Below are positions 29,080 to 36,821 of a stretch of DNA of 64,000 bases, one piece after another. The number at the start of each line of letters is the position of its first letter. Positions within the stretch are counted from its first letter, which is position 1. This DNA is from Nitrospira sp. (GTDB taxonomy: Bacteria; Nitrospirota; Nitrospiria; Nitrospirales; Nitrospiraceae). Below the pieces are notes generated by a model, which ran no database searches, was not told the origin of the DNA, and saw only the letters and a program-made list of their open reading frames with translations. A program made the position numbers and the translations under genes. The stretch lies in the NCBI GenBank assembly GCA_005116745.1, contig SWDS01000006.1, positions 793,222 to 857,221 on the forward strand. The letters are read 5' to 3'.

Positions 29080-29320
29080 CAGCCAGAATTTCGTGGAGAT
29101 TTTCTTCTGTCAGCCCTTGCGCCTTCGCCTTCTTGCTCACCCGATCTGAAAACCGCAGAAATTCCTCACGGTTTGTGGCGCACACCCGCTCATACTCCTG
29201 AGCCGAGAGCAACACAGCCACATCCCGTTTCTGGCGGCGGATCATCACGGGTTCACGCTGCGCCGCATCTAAAATCGACGCCAGTTTCTGCTTAGCATCG
29301 CTGGCTGAGACGTATCGCAT
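29069..29320 (-). CDS. Phd/YefM-type antitoxin
   Basis: The 83-residue protein has the Phd/YefM fold pattern: MRYVSASDAKQKLASILDAA, then EPVMIRRQKRDVAVLLSAQEYER, which forms the DNA-binding dimer part. A charged C-terminus (SKKAKAQGLTEENLHEIL) follows, likely the toxin-neutralising tail. ATG 29320 is preferred to GTG 29329, since the promoter predicts transcription from about 29334 and AGGTG precedes the ATG. It lies first in the operon, as usual for autoregulated modules. Confidence 0.88.
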   Translation of the reverse strand: MRYVSASDAKQKLASILDAAQREPVMIRRQKRDVAVLLSAQEYERVCATNREEFLRFSDRVSKKAKAQGLTEENLHEILADEG

Positions 29321-29340
29321 GGTTGTCACCTGGGATGTCT

Positions 29341-29369
29341 ATTATATCTAGTTTAGACAAAGTAGACAA
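29341..29369 (-). promoter_or_regulatory. Toxin-antitoxin promoter with overlapping direct repeats
   Basis: Read leftwards, TTGTCT (29369-29364), 17 bases, then a perfect TATAAT (29346-29341). Two copies of the 7-mer TTGTCTA, at 29363-29369 and 29354-29360, are spaced nine bases apart and cover the -35 region. This is where an antitoxin-toxin repressor would block transcription. Confidence 0.75.
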
Positions 29370-29439
29370 TAGTTGAAGGTCATATATTCATCAATGTCTT
29401 AGAAGGAAGTATTGGCACTGCTCAGATTTGGAGAACTAT

Positions 29440-29565
29440 CGGCCAGCCACGCTGTCAGACTTGTTGAATGAAAGCTCCTCGCTCAGGCCTGAAATGGCGG
29501 TGCGTATGGAGAAGGCCTTTCATCGCAACATGCTCAAACTATTACGTTCGAAGGCATTCCGGTGA
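29440..29565 (+). pseudogene. HigA-like antitoxin C-terminal remnant
   Basis: In one frame this stretch reads LSDLLNESSSLRPEMAVRME followed by KAFHRNML, close to the end of HigA-type helix-turn-helix antitoxins. There is no start codon or N-terminal half, and no HigB gene is beside it. It is a decayed fragment that ends at TGA 29563-29565. Confidence 0.5.
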
Positions 29566-29696
29566 GCACCATCAATCTGGAAGGACTTCTTCTCACCAAG
29601 CAAACACTTCGTGAAAAAGACGTCCCAGACCGCATCATCATTGAGCGTGCGCTTGAGGTGATGCGAGCGTCACGTCACACAACCGACTCTGGATAG
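29547..29696 (+). pseudogene. Nucleotidyltransferase C-terminal remnant
   Basis: A 49-codon open stretch ending at TAG 29694-29696 contains VSTINLEGLLLTKQTLREKD then VPDRIIIERALEVMRA. This resembles the last part of minimal nucleotidyltransferase/DUF6036-like proteins of toxin-antitoxin type. No N-terminal part or start is present and it overlaps the HigA-like remnant in another frame, so it is a fragment joined by deletion. Confidence 0.45.
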
Positions 29697-29847
29697 TGCA
29701 GGCTGAGCTACGCCCAATTCGTTCTTGCTGATTACCAGATGTTCCGCGCAAAAACTCAGCGTGCGGCATAACAACAAGAAGAGTGACTAGCGGCCATGAC
29801 CGGTGCAGGAGTCGTGAGTGGCCGGATCGAACCTGCTTTCCAAGGCC

Positions 29848-29871
29848 ATGCATAATACAAGATCCGACCCC
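29848..29871 (-). repeat. 24-bp repeat, copy 1
   Basis: Read leftwards it begins GGGGTCGGATCTTGTATT and ends TGCAT. It differs from the copy at 31057-31080 at two of 24 positions and lies in the opposite orientation. It cuts off the transposase remnant exactly after its AEKYV segment. Confidence 0.6.
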
Positions 29872-30229
29872 AACTTCAACGTATTTCTCGGCCAGAACTT
29901 CGTAGATCTTGGGAACCGAGAGCCGGATGTGACGTTCACGGTCCAGAAAATAGGCGATCTTCTGGCTGCAGCAGTCGTGCTCACGAACCCGTAACTCCCA
30001 GATCAGCCGCTTGATCGTCACAAGAACTTGCCGGGCTCGTCGCGGTCCCTATCTTAGCCTGGGCGTGGCGGGCGAGAAACCCCGCCAGTCCGTCCGTGGC
30101 AATCCCTTTGAGCCAGAGCCTGATAGTTTTACGATGGTGCCCGAGATGTGCCGCAATCTTCGTATGACTCAGGCATTGGATAGCAAGCTCAGAGGCCAGC
30201 GTAATTTGGGTAGGTGTCCGCATATCCAT
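29872..30229 (-). pseudogene. Frameshifted, truncated transposase with helix-turn-helix
   Basis: The first part (from 30229) encodes a helix-turn-helix, KIAAHLGHHRKTIRLWLKGI, typical of IS481/IS630-like transposases. Near 30050 a one-base shift is needed to continue into VLVTIKRLIWELRVREHDCC and SVPKIYEVLAEKYV, which has the linker character of the same proteins. The catalytic DDE domain is missing: the homology stops where the 24-bp repeat begins. No terminal inverted repeats of a full insertion sequence were found. Confidence 0.6.
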
Positions 30230-30292
30230 AGGCTACTATGGACTGTCGGATATTTACGGCAACATTGCGCGGCCTTGATAAACCCAGGCCAG

Positions 30293-30321
30293 TTGTCTTA
30301 GTTAGGATATCCATCTATACT
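30293..30321 (+). promoter_or_regulatory. Promoter for the lipoprotein gene
   Basis: TTGTCT (30293-30298), 17 bases, TATACT (30316-30321). The predicted start is near 30328, one base ahead of the ATG, so the mRNA may be leaderless; no Shine-Dalgarno box is seen. Confidence 0.5.
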
Positions 30322-30328
30322 CCCGCCC

Positions 30329-30871
30329 ATGAAAAATATTGTGTTTCCTCTTCTGTTACTTCTCCCTCTGGGCTGTCACTCAGCTAACCAAAATCCCTTC
30401 CAACTCTCATCCGGACCCGCAACGCAGTCTAACGCAAACATGAACTACCAGCCTTCGATTGTGATTGGAAATCAACCCCTTGGCAGAGAGAAGTTTCAGG
30501 CAGCGCTGTTTATGGATGTCCAAGATCAAGACGCTCAACTCTCCCTCCTTGAGGCTGCGGCGAAGTATGAACTCACTCTCCCGGAAAACCGATACACTCC
30601 TAAGTTTCCCACGCCGCTTAATACATCAGTGTTCAGTGCGATGAGGGTAGCTTATCCAAAAGAGTTTCTGGAATTGGATGAACCAACTCGGACTAGCTTT
30701 ATGGCATTCTACCGGCAGTTAGATAAGATCAATACAACTCTCGGCAAGAGGAGTGCCCTAATTCCTTCTGCTTTGTCGAATGCCGATGCACACATAAAGA
30801 TGTACGATAAGCTCATCCTTGAAGACATCGACACCGCCCGCAATGCGACCAAAAATCTAAAGCGGGAATAG
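30329..30871 (+). CDS. Hypothetical lipoprotein, 180 aa
   Basis: I do not recognise the family. The N-terminus MKNIVFPLLLLLPLGCHS is a clean lipoprotein signal with lipobox L-P-L-G-C17, so the mature protein should be anchored to a membrane. The remaining 160 residues are soluble, without repeats or metal motifs, and partly helical near the end. It is the only intact-looking gene in a degraded stretch and lies between two inverted 24-bp repeats, which suggests that it arrived with a mobile segment. Confidence 0.6.
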   Translation: MKNIVFPLLLLLPLGCHSANQNPFQLSSGPATQSNANMNYQPSIVIGNQPLGREKFQAALFMDVQDQDAQLSLLEAAAKYELTLPENRYTPKFPTPLNTSVFSAMRVAYPKEFLELDEPTRTSFMAFYRQLDKINTTLGKRSALIPSALSNADAHIKMYDKLILEDIDTARNATKNLKRE

Positions 30872-31056
30872 TGGGAAAAATCCTCTGGCTATCCCAAAGC
30901 CTTCACAATCTCGGCATATCGTAGCCGTTCAAGACCCTCCCTCAACAAACTCTCAGCAAGATACGGACATACACTTGCCCCTGCACCCCTGACGCCGCGT
31001 GTCCGGCTAAGATTTCGCAGACATTATGTGGATAACCAGCCCCTGTCACGGAGCAT

Positions 31057-31080
31057 GGGGTCTGATCTTGTATTGTGCAT
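31057..31080 (+). repeat. 24-bp repeat, copy 2
   Basis: GGGGTCTGATCTTGTATT followed by GTGCAT. It is the inverted partner of 29848-29871 (22 of 24 identical). The GGGGTC ends of both copies face each other, enclosing about 1.2 kb with the transposase remnant and the lipoprotein gene. Confidence 0.6.
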
Positions 31081-31199
31081 CGCTAAGTTGTCCCGCTCTC
31101 ATAGGCAAAAGCAGTTATCGGGACGGTGTTATGGAGCGGTCGATGGCCTGTCGATGGTGAGGCCAGTGCGGCGGCTGTTATTTAACGAGCTTTAGTCTC

Positions 31200-31454
31200 T
31201 CAAACGAGGGCTACTGCTGTCCGGTGATTGAGGTCAGAGTCTGTGGGCTGCACGCGATGGCGTGGGAGCTGACACCTGGTGGAGGCGGGATTGCACCGCC
31301 CACGTCTGGTTTGCATCGGGAGCGGGGAGTCGCTCTGAATCGCCAGACCTGTTTTCGGTCGGAGTGAGGATGGATCAGGACCTTGTGCCGAGACCACGGT
31401 GGCCACGAAGGCGATCAAGGCAACCGCACTCCATTGGACTAGGATTGTTCTCAT
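31200..31454 (-). CDS. Possible small exported protein, uncertain
   Basis: From ATG 31454 the 84-residue frame begins with a plausible signal peptide, VQWSAVALIAFVATVVSAQG, then a Pro/Arg/Ser-rich chain without known motifs. There is no ribosome binding site and the surroundings are decayed, so it may be the leftover 5' end of an exported protein gene. The rest of 30872-31575 shows no supported gene. A leftward frame ending at 30889 (LRYAEIVKALG) may be another gene end, but I cannot name it. Confidence 0.3.
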   Translation of the reverse strand: MRTILVQWSAVALIAFVATVVSAQGPDPSSLRPKTGLAIQSDSPLPMQTRRGRCNPASTRCQLPRHRVQPTDSDLNHRTAVALV

Positions 31455-31577
31455 TGAATCTAAGCATAACAGGTGTTGGGCGTCGGTCAATGAATGTGAG
31501 TGATGAGGGCCGTCCGCCAACCTCAAATAGTAGGCGGCGTTAGATCTTGCGAAACCGGTGCGTTTCAGGTTGTGAGG

Positions 31578-31800
31578 TCACAGGTTGATCCGGTAATGTG
31601 TACTCCGCCCACCTCTGGTGGGGACGAGGATATGCTTCTCGACAGGTCTTGCAAATCGCGAGTGGCTGTAGCCTTCGACGCACCGGTGATGGTCATGTAT
31701 TTCTTGGCGTTCATGCCGCCTTCGAAGCCATCCGGCCCTTCCTCTAGTATGCGGCGAAGGATCTGGATCTGCCGCTCGTTGAGTTGCTCCCGCCCCGGTT
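31578..31800 (-). pseudogene. Fic-family C-terminal winged-helix remnant, frameshifted
   Basis: Read leftwards, the frame has EQLNERQIQILRRILEEG, MNAKKYMTITGASKATATRD and LQDL. After a one-base shift near 31640 it continues as EKHILVPTRGGRSTHYRINL and stop. This is the DNA-binding-like tail of Fic family AMP-transferases (NERQ, T-R-D-L, GGGRST). The catalytic Fic core is absent and a stop blocks the frame just before NERQ. A decayed gene, not a functional one. Confidence 0.55.
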
Positions 31801-32171
31801 ATATCGATTATTCGGCTCAGGAAAGGCATTAAACGTGAGCCGATTAGAGATGGGAATCGGCTCATTGCTAGGAAGTGCGCGTAATAGCAATGATTTATAG
31901 AGGACAGAGCCCACGCTGCGAACGCAGTTTCCCAGCTCCTGAGGCTGGCGCGGTACTACCAATCCCCCACGTATTGATGCCTGGTTACGTTCGTTGCCCA
32001 TTATCGGCTTCAATGGTTAAAGATCAAGCACGGTAAGTGTCATGACCCCAAAGCTTTCCTCCACTAGCCCACGGACCACGTATGGCCGGTTTGGGGAGAG
32101 CAGATGACAGCAGCGGCGATAGATTTTTGGGAATAGTGTGAAAAAGAACGGTGTCCGGAACCGTTTGCTGT

Positions 32172-32550
32172 TCAGGACATTGGGGCATCAGCCTGACTCT
32201 GAACGTACTGCCACCCTTCCCAAATCCCGAGTTGCTTTACCCAGTCGGTGATGTATGAGCGGTCCAGCGATTCGGCTTGGCGTTGGATGACGTGACAACA
32301 CGTCGATAAAATCATGAGCTCGTCCTGCCTTCAGCTTGTGCAATACGAAATCTTCTGGCGAAATGATCCACAGTGACAGCTTGCCGAGTTTATATTGACG
32401 CCGTCGCGCGAGACAGGCTTGATCGTGGTCGTCCTTCGGTAGCATGAGATCGGCCGGCACAGCCCTATGATGTAATCGAATATAATGTTCCTTGATCATC
32501 AGATGATGTTCGGCCCATTGCGCATCCTCCGCGAACCCTCGGCATCCAAA
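32172..32550 (-). pseudogene. Nucleotidyltransferase-like (DUF6036-type) remnant, frameshifted
   Basis: The longer frame reads FAEDAQWAEHHLMIKEHYIR, then KLSLWIISPEDFVLHKLKAG and RAHDFIDVLS. A shift near 32290 restores QRQAESLDRSYITDWVKQLG, IWEGWQYVQSQADAPMS and a stop at 32172-32174. SPEDFVLHKL followed by DFIDV is typical of DUF6036/AbiEii-like nucleotidyltransferases of toxin-antitoxin type. The catalytic N-terminus is lost. The adjoining 31801-32171 shows nothing supported. Confidence 0.5.
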
Positions 32551-32592
32551 TGAAGAAGCATCTGAATATCAATAACTCCGGGACTGCTTTGT

Positions 32593-32622
32593 TTGACAGT
32601 CGTTTCTCCCCTGTGCTACGTT
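32593..32622 (+). promoter_or_regulatory. Promoter for the rpsF operon
   Basis: TTGACA at 32593-32598, 18 bases, then TACGTT at 32617-32622 with a TGC extension just before it (extended -10). The leader to rpsF would be about 75 bases. Confidence 0.5.
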
Positions 32623-32702
32623 CCACCGTTCTTTACGCCAAATAGGCACCCTACACCTCGCTCTCGACTGGTTCGGGGGCCTTTGTCCAGGAGGATCACT
32701 GC

Positions 32703-33050
32703 ATGGAGCTCTACGAGTCTCTCTTCATTATTCGTACGTCTGTTTCCGACGAGGAGACAAAGGCGCTCATCGACAAGATGAAAAACGTCGCCGATAAGAC
32801 CGGCGCACAATTCATCAAAGCCGAGAATTTAGGAAAGAAAAAACTCGCCTACGAAGTACGTCGCGAGCGGAAGGGGACCTACGCCTATTTCTACTTTAAG
32901 GCGCCGAACAACACCGTCGGTGAACTCGAACGGGCGTATCGATTGGAAGACAACATCATCAAGTTTCTGACGATCCATCACGAGAAACCTTTGGTGGAAC
33001 GGCATCCAGTAGAAGCCTCAGCGCAGGAGTCTGACGGTGGCCGGGTTTAA
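32703..33050 (+). CDS. rpsF: 30S ribosomal protein S6
   Basis: S6 sits on the 30S platform with S18. The 115-residue protein shows YESLFIIRTSVSDEE, KLAYEVRRERKGTYAYFYF and the RLEDNIIKFLTI end of the S6 fold, plus a short charged tail. AGGAGG precedes the ATG. It overlaps the ssb start by 14 bases. The rpsF-ssb-rpsR order is classical. Confidence 0.97.
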   Translation: MELYESLFIIRTSVSDEETKALIDKMKNVADKTGAQFIKAENLGKKKLAYEVRRERKGTYAYFYFKAPNNTVGELERAYRLEDNIIKFLTIHHEKPLVERHPVEASAQESDGGRV

Positions 33051-33435
33051 CAAAGTCATTCTGATGGGAAATCTCACTCGGAATCCTGAGCTCCGGTATA
33101 CGCCGAGCGGGACCCCAGTGGCGAGTTTTGGCTTGGCCGTGAGCCGTCGGTTTAAGCAGGGTGACGATCTGAAGGAAGAGGTTTGCTTTGTCGATATCGT
33201 GGTGTTCGGGAAGCAGGCGGAACATTGCGGGCAGTATCTTAGTAAGGGCAACGGGGCGATCGTCGAAGGTCGGTTACAGCAGCGCCGATGGGAAACTGAA
33301 GATGGGCAAAAGCGCAGCAAGCATGAAGTGGTCGCGCAGACGGTGACGTTCATGCCGAAGCGTCAGGACAGCGGCGCAAGTGCCGAACCTCCGGTGCACG
33401 ACGAGCCCGGCTATGAAATGGGCGAAGAAGGTTAA
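33037..33435 (+). CDS. ssb: Single-stranded DNA-binding protein, lacking a canonical C-terminal tip
   Basis: SSB coats single-stranded DNA in replication and repair. The OB fold is clear: FNKVILMGNLTRNPELRYTP, VASFGLAVSRRFK, FVDIVVFGKQAEHCGQYLSK and VEGRLQQRRWE. The usual acidic tip ending D-D-I-P-F, which binds partner proteins, is missing. This 132-residue protein ends EPGYEMGEEG, acidic but without the aromatic end. The GTG start at 33037 follows CAGGAG and lies inside rpsF. A second SSB elsewhere in the genome is possible. Confidence 0.95.
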   Translation: MAGFNKVILMGNLTRNPELRYTPSGTPVASFGLAVSRRFKQGDDLKEEVCFVDIVVFGKQAEHCGQYLSKGNGAIVEGRLQQRRWETEDGQKRSKHEVVAQTVTFMPKRQDSGASAEPPVHDEPGYEMGEEG

Positions 33436-33458
33436 TGCCAAGCGCATGAGGAGGCAGT

Positions 33459-33707
33459 ATGGATCGAGGTGAAAACGAACGTGGCGGGGGGCGATTGTTT
33501 CAGCGAAGGCGTCCCTGCAGATTTTGTTTGGAAAAGGCGCCGATTGATTTCAAAGACGCCGGTCTGCTCAGGAATTTTGTATCGGAGCGCGGACGCATTG
33601 TTCCGCGCCGTATTTCCGGGAATTGCATGCGTCATCAGCGTGAACTGACGGTGGCTATCAAGCGGGCTCGGCATATCGCTATCATTAGCTTTGCCGAGGA
33701 GCGATAA
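33459..33707 (+). CDS. rpsR: 30S ribosomal protein S18
   Basis: The 82-residue protein has the S18 core [17 protein letters not shown], then [19 protein letters not shown], and [18 protein letters not shown]. The C-x-x-C pair at the start of the core is the zinc-type variant. AGGAGG precedes the ATG by a few bases. S6 and S18 are neighbours on the ribosome as well as on this operon. Confidence 0.97.
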   Translation: MDRGENERGGGRLFQRRRPCRFCLEKAPIDFKDAGLLRNFVSERGRIVPRRISGNCMRHQRELTVAIKRARHIAIISFAEER

Positions 33708-33712
33708 CGAAC

Positions 33713-34369
33713 GTGAGAGGCGATTTCGATGCATCGGGATGGGGCAGCGGCACGCTGTCGAGGGTAACCATGGATGTGTTGATACCGAAAATCGCGGATA
33801 TCACAGCAGAGGGGCTCTCGTTGTCCGGAGACTTGACGGGCGAAGAGTTGGCACTGACGGATGTGGATGTGTGCATTCGAGGGCCCTTGGCAATTGGACT
33901 TGATCTTCGCGCCGTTGATCGCACGATTTGCGTGACTGGAGTGGTGGAAGGAACGGCGATCCGTCAATGTGTGCGCTGCCTCAAGGATTTTGACGAGTCG
34001 ATGGCCTTTTCCATCCATGTGGCCTATGAACGTGAAACAAAGATGAAGGTGGTGACGACCGCCGCAAAGCGAACCGATTCACGGCATAGAAAAGAGACGC
34101 CGGCGGTTGAGGCCGAGCCTGAAGAGCAGAATGATGATCTGTACTACTACGTGGGCGATCATCTGGAACTAGCGCCGATGTTGCGGGAACAATTGATTCT
34201 TGCTTCGCCAATGCACCCGCTGTGTTCTGACGAATGTCTCGGCCTCTGTCCTCGTTGTGGGAAAGATTTGAATGCAGGTCCGTGTCATTGTAGTGCAGAG
34301 CAGACGGGAAACCCGTTTCAGGTATTGCGGACGATGAAAGAAAAGCTGAGGGACCCCGGTAATCGCTGA
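33713..34369 (+). CDS. yceD: YceD/DUF177 family, 23S rRNA accumulation protein
   Basis: YceD homologues are needed for 23S rRNA accumulation and nearly always precede rpmF. The 218-residue protein has VRCLKDF in the middle and the Cys-rich C-terminal segment CSDECLGLCPRCGKDL, probably a zinc site. The GTG start lies five bases after rpsR, with GGAG in the rpsR end. The long N-terminal part is weakly conserved. Confidence 0.88.
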   Translation: MRGDFDASGWGSGTLSRVTMDVLIPKIADITAEGLSLSGDLTGEELALTDVDVCIRGPLAIGLDLRAVDRTICVTGVVEGTAIRQCVRCLKDFDESMAFSIHVAYERETKMKVVTTAAKRTDSRHRKETPAVEAEPEEQNDDLYYYVGDHLELAPMLREQLILASPMHPLCSDECLGLCPRCGKDLNAGPCHCSAEQTGNPFQVLRTMKEKLRDPGNR

Positions 34370-34404
34370 AGGGTGGTCCGAATCGAACAGAAGAAGGAGT
34401 CATC

Positions 34405-34590
34405 ATGCCCAATCCAAAACATAAACATTCACGGGCGAGACGCGACAAGCGTCGTACCCAAAAGCTGCGGATGACCCCTCCGGGGATGGCGGTGTGTCCA
34501 CAGTGCCACGAGATGAAGCTTCCGCATTACACCTGTTTGAACTGTGGGACCTATAAAGGCAAGGCCGTCATTCAGGTCGAAGAGGCGTGA
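34405..34590 (+). CDS. rpmF: 50S ribosomal protein L32
   Basis: The 61-residue basic protein begins with PNPKHKHSRARRDKRR and has the zinc ribbon C-P-Q-C...C-L-N-C of the zinc-binding L32 form. GAAGGAG lies upstream of the ATG. It sits between yceD and plsX as in most bacteria. Confidence 0.97.
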   Translation: MPNPKHKHSRARRDKRRTQKLRMTPPGMAVCPQCHEMKLPHYTCLNCGTYKGKAVIQVEEA

Positions 34591-34706
34591 GCAGATTGTC
34601 CAACTCGGTCCATGGCACGAGTTTCCCAGCACGTCTGACGTGAGCCCAGGGGGCGACGCGTGTTCAGCCAGTCTTTCCAACACCATCCGTGAGTACACCA
34701 TCTCGC

Positions 34707-35726
34707 ATGACGATCGCGCTCGACGCGGTGGGGGGGGATCATGGCCCTGCACCGTGTGTCGAGGGTGCTCTTCAGGCGGTGAAAGAGTTTGACGTCGAGG
34801 TCATTCTCGTCGGTGACGAAGCAACCCTAAAGCAGGAATGTGAGCGTCAGTCCAGTCACGATTCACGCCTCACCATTCGGCATGCGTCTCAGGTCGTGGG
34901 AATGCATGAGTCGCCAGCCACCGTCGCTCGGAAGAAGCGGGACTCGTCGATTTGGGTGGCGACTGAGTTGGTCAAGAACGGCTATGCCCACGGGGTCGTG
35001 AGCCCCGGGAACACCGGGGCGAGCATGGTGGCGTCGTTCTTCGTGTTAGGACTGACGAAGGGGGTGGAGCGGCCGGCGATTGCCACCAGTCTGCCGACGC
35101 TGGGCGGGGAAGCCATTATGCTCGATGTGGGGGCCAACGTCGACTGTACCGCCAAGCACCTCGAGCAATTCGCTGTGATGGGCCATGAGTATGGGAAGCA
35201 TTTGCTCGGGAAACCGAATCCCCGTGTCGGTCTTCTGAGTATTGGCGAAGAGGACAGCAAGGGCAACGAAGTCACCAAAGAAGCGTTCAAGCTCCTCAAA
35301 GGCAGTTCAATGAATTTTATAGGGAATGTCGAGGGGCGCGATGTATATAGCGGCATTGCCGATATTGTCGTCTGCGACGGGTTTATCGGGAACGTCGCCT
35401 TAAAGATTTCCGAAGGCGTGGCTGAGATGATTAAGAAGCTGTTGCTCAAGGAGATCGCGGGTAGTTTCATCGGTCGCCTCGCGTATCCGTTGATGGCCGG
35501 GCCGTTGATGAATCTGAAACGGAAAACGGACTATGCAGAGTTCGGCGGTGCTCCATTATTGGGCGTCAACGGAATTACGATGATTTGTCATGGCCGATCA
35601 TCGGCGAAGGCTATTAAGAACGCGATTCGACGAGCCAAGCGCATGGCGGAAGGCCATGTGCACGAGCTGATTCAACGGGACATTGAAGAGAGTCAATCCC
35701 AGCCGGTGGTAGAAGAGAAGCCATGA
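34707..35726 (+). CDS. plsX: PlsX, acyl-ACP:phosphate acyltransferase
   Basis: PlsX makes acyl-phosphate for phospholipid synthesis. The 339-residue protein starts MTIALDAVGGDHGPAPCVEG and has VVSPGNTGASMVASFF, LDVGANVDCT, and EFGGAPLLGVNG. The frame opens at GTG 34689, but the family N-terminus favours ATG 34707; neither has a strong binding site. The stop overlaps the fabH ATG (ATGA). The 116 bases before it hold no other gene. Confidence 0.96.
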   Translation: MTIALDAVGGDHGPAPCVEGALQAVKEFDVEVILVGDEATLKQECERQSSHDSRLTIRHASQVVGMHESPATVARKKRDSSIWVATELVKNGYAHGVVSPGNTGASMVASFFVLGLTKGVERPAIATSLPTLGGEAIMLDVGANVDCTAKHLEQFAVMGHEYGKHLLGKPNPRVGLLSIGEEDSKGNEVTKEAFKLLKGSSMNFIGNVEGRDVYSGIADIVVCDGFIGNVALKISEGVAEMIKKLLLKEIAGSFIGRLAYPLMAGPLMNLKRKTDYAEFGGAPLLGVNGITMICHGRSSAKAIKNAIRRAKRMAEGHVHELIQRDIEESQSQPVVEEKP

Positions 35727-36697
35727 AATCCTGCATTGCGGGGATCGGCTCTTATGTGCCTGCCAGAGTGCTGACGAATGCAGATCTTGAACGCATGGTG
35801 GCCACGTCTGATGAATGGATTCGCGAACGGACCGGAATCCGAGAGCGGCGGATTGCAGCCACCGGAGAAGCTTGTTCTGATTTGGCGGTTCAGGCCGGGA
35901 AACGGGCGTTGACGGCGGCGGGTCTGACGGCAACCGATCTCGACATGATTTTGGTCGCTACCTGTACGGGTGATTATCCGCTCCCTGCCACGGCCTGTCT
36001 CGTCCAGCATCAACTCGGTGCGACCAAAGCTGCGGCGTGCGATCTGTCGGCCGCCTGCTGTGGATTTGTCTACGCGCTCTCGGTCGCAGATGCGTACATT
36101 AAAACGGGGATGCGTCATGTCTTGGTCATCGGATCAGAGGTGATGTCTGCCATTACCGATTGGACCGACCGGAACACCTGCGTGTTGTTTGGGGATGGGG
36201 CCGGTGCGGTCGTTGTCAGTGCCAGCGATGGAGAACGAGGGATCCTCTCGACTCATCTTCGCTCCGACGGGACGCTCTGCGAGCTGATCATGGTGCCGGG
36301 AGGAGGCTCCCGTACTCCACCCTCCGAAAAAGTGATCGACGAGCGACTGCAGTATATCAAGATGAAAGGGAACGAGACGTTCAAAGTTGCCGTACGCAGC
36401 TTGGAAGAGATCGCCCGTTCGACACTGGCAGCGAATCATCTTCGTGTGGAAGATATCGACCTCTATGTGCCCCACCAGGCCAATATTCGGATTCTCAAGG
36501 CGGTGATGGAACGGCTCAGTCTTCCGATCGAAAAGGTTATGCTGAATGTGGATCGATATGGAAATACTTCAGCCGCCTCTATTCCGATCGCACTCGATGA
36601 AGCAGTGCATGAGGGGCGTATCAAGGATGGCTCGTTGGTGATGCTCGGGGCGTTTGGGGCAGGATTAACCTGGGCCTCTGCGGTCATCCGATGGTAG
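35723..36697 (+). CDS. fabH: FabH, beta-ketoacyl-ACP synthase III
   Basis: FabH starts fatty acid synthesis by condensing acetyl-CoA with malonyl-ACP. The catalytic triad is visible: Cys112 in LSAACCGFVYAL, His in YVPHQANIRI, and Asn in YGNTSAASI. A second cysteine follows Cys112 directly. The 324-residue length and the start overlap with plsX are standard. Confidence 0.96.
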   Translation: MKSCIAGIGSYVPARVLTNADLERMVATSDEWIRERTGIRERRIAATGEACSDLAVQAGKRALTAAGLTATDLDMILVATCTGDYPLPATACLVQHQLGATKAAACDLSAACCGFVYALSVADAYIKTGMRHVLVIGSEVMSAITDWTDRNTCVLFGDGAGAVVVSASDGERGILSTHLRSDGTLCELIMVPGGGSRTPPSEKVIDERLQYIKMKGNETFKVAVRSLEEIARSTLAANHLRVEDIDLYVPHQANIRILKAVMERLSLPIEKVMLNVDRYGNTSAASIPIALDEAVHEGRIKDGSLVMLGAFGAGLTWASAVIRW

Positions 36698-36821
36698 AGA
36701 ACAACCAGGTCGTGATCCAGGGCCATTCCGATGTGGACGTTTCGTGATTGTTGGAAGGCAGCGACCTATGACAACTTTTCTCGTTGACTTTACACGGAAT
36801 TTCGAAGATATCTAACCCCCC

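Noticed and set aside
30889-31000. Leftward open stretch ending LRYAEIVKALG
   Set aside because: It looks like the end of some decayed gene but no family can be named, so it is not listed as a feature.
36784-36814. TTGACT promoter-like word before fabD
   Set aside because: The matching -10 box is poor at any normal spacing, and the start would fall on the fabD ATG. fabD is more simply part of the fab transcript.
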